Shown here piece after piece: positions 61,532 to 64,000 of a stretch of DNA of 64,000 nucleotides. The stretch comes from Kitagawia praeruptora. Its lineage: Eukaryota > Streptophyta > Magnoliopsida > Apiales > Apiaceae. The notes under the pieces are model-generated. The model saw nothing but the letters and a program-made list of their open reading frames with translations. It ran no database searches and was not told where the DNA came from. The translations under genes were made by a program, and so were the position numbers. The first letter of the stretch is position 1, and each line of letters starts with the position of its first letter. Where the stretch lies: the NCBI GenBank assembly GCA_037693485.1, contig CM075346.1, forward strand, positions 130,665,001 to 130,729,000, in the 5' to 3' direction.

Positions 61532-61879
61532 CTCCCTCCGTCTCTTAATATGTTTCCTGTTTACTAAATCGGGACTATCAAAATATCCTTCCTGTTTCTA
61601 TTTTAAGCCATAAAAATTAATATTCAATATCCACTACTCCACCCACTACTCCTTAAAAACAATATTCAATACCCACTACTCCACCCACTACTCATTAAAA
61701 ACAATATTCAATACCCACTACTCCATCCACTACTCCTTAAAAACAATATTCAATACCCACTACTTCATAAAAAATAATATTCAATACCTACTACTCCTTA
61801 AAAACAATATTCAATACCCACTTTTTCTTAAAACCCGTGAAAATCAACAAATGAGAAACACATAGAGAGACAGAGGGAG
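61532..61879. mobile_element. Stowaway-like MITE with internal tandem repeat
   Basis: Ends CTCCCTCCGTCTC and GAGACAGAGGGAG, flanked by TA. The interior holds about five copies of a 35-45-bp unit around AACAATATTCAATACCCACT. Confidence 0.82.
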
Positions 61880-61881
61880 TA

Positions 61882-62431
61882 TTTATTCTTTTCTCTTTTT
61901 TCTTTGAAAGAACAATAGGGTATTTATTCATGTGGTCAACTTTTTGTAAAGTAAACTTTTCAAATCTCGACACCATTTAAATTGGTTACGATTGTACAGT
62001 ACACCGTAGTGTGCTGACAAGTGACAAGACCATGCACGCACCATGTTTCTTCCGATATCATCAATTCATCATGTTTGTACAAATTATAAGTCATTAAACA
62101 ATAATATCTTTCCGATATCGTTATGTTTGTACAATTACAAGTCGCAAGCAACCATATCTTGTCTATATTCATGGAGTAAGATTTCTCCGAAACTTCATAT
62201 GTTACGACGGTGAAATAACATTTAAATATTTGCATTATCTAAAATTATAAAAACTAGCGTAATAGCCCGTGCCTCTATATGAATGACTCTAATTTTGTTC
62301 TAAAGAAGAAGGTAGCGGTTGGTTTAATAATTTTTTGACTGGAAACTCGTAATTATGAAATTGTAGTATGAGTAGTGATATGTGTTAGTAAGGAATGCCA
62401 ATAAGATTGTATATACACGCCAATAATAATA
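61882..62431. other. Intergenic spacer with a 60-bp duplication
   Basis: TTTCCGATATC followed by ATGTTTGTACAA and TACAAGTC occurs twice (about 62045-62095 and 62107-62150). At 62253, ACTAGCGTAATAGCCCGTGCC resembles the complement of a Helitron 3' end, but no matching 5' end is seen. Confidence 0.45.
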
Positions 62432-62690
62432 CTCCCTCTGTCCCTTATTGATCTTCCCATTTGAAATGTCGGGACTGTTCATAACATGAGACAAATTACT
62501 AATTTACGTCTATTCTATAAGATCAAATATAGTCATGAGTGATCTTGTTGGATTCGTATTTATTAGTACTTTAAAACAGTGAAATTTTTAAATTTAAAAC
62601 TAAAACAAAATTAAAGATATTAACGATTAAAAGTGTGCGTTGGTAAACGTGCCCGAGGGAAATGAGAAAAGTTTTTAGGGACGGAGGGAG
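62432..62690. mobile_element. Stowaway-like MITE
   Basis: Ends CTCCCTCTGTCCC and GGGACGGAGGGAG, flanked by TA. Same family as 57959-58216 in the other orientation. Confidence 0.85.
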
Positions 62691-62970
62691 TATTATTTAG
62701 TATGATGTACAATTTTGAGTTATGAACGGGGATCGTGTAATTATAATTTGAGAAAGTAAGATAATAAATCTTTGTTTTTCCATAGTGATAGACATTGCTT
62801 TCCATATCAACACGATTACAACTGTCAACACGATTACAGTTTACAACCATCCACAATTAGCCGCAAGGGGTAGCATACTCATTAAAATATGTCAATTGAA
62901 AATGGCATGATTTATCTTATAAGATTTTGCTTCCCTTAAAATATGTTAATGTCATCTCTATTGCAAGTCT

Positions 62971-64000
62971 CAATACAAGAAAACAATCAATAGACATCAC
63001 ACTTTAGACATCAGTCGTAAATGCTTTTGATGTTAAAAGATGTAATATCATCATCCCACATTAAACTGATGTCTTTGCTTTTCGTAGACATCACTGTTTT
63101 TAAAACTGATGTCTACAGTCAGCCTTTAAAAAATGAAAATCCGCGCCCTTGCTTTTATTTTCCCCCTTAGCGAAAATTCCCCCCCCCAAGTCAAAATCCC
63201 CCCCCCCCCCTTAACCAAATATTATCCCCGCCCATACACAATTATTGTACCCTCAGACAAATTAAACAAAACAAAAAACTAATTAAACAAAATATTCTCA
63301 CCATTCTCGAACACTATCTATCTATCACTCTCTCTCTCGACTCACTCTCTCTCGACTGAATCTCTCTAGCTCATCCCTCACCACCACAAACTCACCTCCA
63401 CCACCACTCACTCCTCTACTGACCACTGCTCTCTACTCACCAGGACCTCCGTCCGACCTCTCAACTCACCACTACTCTTTGCTCGTGTTGAAATTGGTAA
63501 GAATCGGTAATACTCTACACGAATAAGGTCTCCTCTGGTATTTCTAAGGCCTTCTCGATCTATTGAGAGCTTCAATTTGAGGGTTTATTTAAGTCAAAAC
63601 CCTAATTTCTTAAATTGGGATTTTTAAATCAAAACCCTAATTTCTTAAATTGTGTGTTTTAGTAATTGGAGACATGCAGTCCGTGATGTAGTAATTCAAG
63701 CTTTTATGCATCTGATAGAAACTTTTGGTTGTGCACGTAGTTAATTCTAGTGCCTAGCTTGACAGTTTCGTATCTTGTTAAAGTAACAGATGGATGATGT
63801 ACATGTTGGTGGTTGTATTTTGTGAATGGTTTAATATAAATGCATGGTTGGATATATTGTGAATGATCCAGTTTTTAATTTTTTGGTATGCATTGAAAGA
63901 CAACGGTTTATTTAGTTACACTCAGAAATAAATGTCTAATTGTAACAAAGACATCTAAAGTTTTACCAAATAATGATGTCTAAAACAAAGATATACATCA
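62971..64000. mobile_element. End of a CACTA-like transposon, cut by the window edge
   Basis: CAATACAAGAAAAC at 62971 resembles the common plant CACTA terminus CACTACAAGAAAA with one change. AGACATCA-type subterminal repeats follow, in both orientations (about 62993, 63005, 63063, 63087, 63109). Beyond is a C-rich run (63180-63215), a CT-rich leader-like stretch (63300-63480) ending in a possible splice donor at GTTGAAATTGGTAAG, and further ATGTCT words at the right edge. No transposase is reached. Confidence 0.5.

Noticed and set aside
62253..62275. Third Helitron, from a 3'-end-like sequence
   Set aside because: No matching TC 5' end was found to the right, and the hairpin is incomplete.

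Overview
This is a stretch of nuclear DNA from a flowering plant, most likely a eudicot. Spliced plant-type genes, Athila-type and Sirevirus-type LTR retrotransposons, Helitrons, Mutator-like elements, Stowaway-like MITEs and a plastid-DNA insertion all point that way. Nothing in the sequence fixes the family or species. All identifications come from reading the sequence; no database search was run.

Host genes are few. The only intact one is an intronless, N-terminally short PRP16-type DEAH-box splicing helicase (21484-24537, +). The second is a FAR1/FHY3-related (FRS) gene on the minus strand. Its exons can be read from 16714 down to the left edge, but exon 2 is cut by a 12.8 kb LTR retrotransposon (3178-16002) flanked by the 5-bp duplication GTAAC. 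That element has nearly identical LTRs, an initiator-Met primer site, several polypurine tracts and no coding capacity, so it looks like a very recent non-autonomous Sirevirus-like LARD.

From left to right: FRS 3' half (1-3177); LARD (3178-16002); FRS 5' half (16003-16714); non-autonomous Helitron with an inserted Stowaway MITE (17545-19342); PRP16 (21484-24537); a cluster of Mutator-like elements (25168-26028, 26681-27052 and 27065-30952, the last holding a Sirevirus LTR remnant); an 11.8 kb Athila element on the minus strand sitting inside a Stowaway MITE (31872-43970); a Helitron-like repeat (44798-46882); an 8.8 kb gag-protease-only Athila derivative on the plus strand sitting inside a foldback MULE-MITE (47349-56481); a MULE with duplicated termini (56540-57716); several Stowaway MITEs; a plastid insertion joining matK to the 5' end of rrn16 and itself holding a hAT-like element (58603-59855); and the end of a CACTA-like element running off the right edge (62971-64000).

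The main interest is insertion history. At least six nested or host-gene insertions can be resolved to the base by target-site duplications. The chief events are the recent break of the FRS gene, an exact 372-bp duplication inside the plus-strand Athila, a lost TATA segment in that element's 5' LTR, and a Mutator-like element rich in ACGCAT/ATGCGT motifs. I found no CRISPR array, tRNA gene or bacterial-type operon, and no clearly new protein system.
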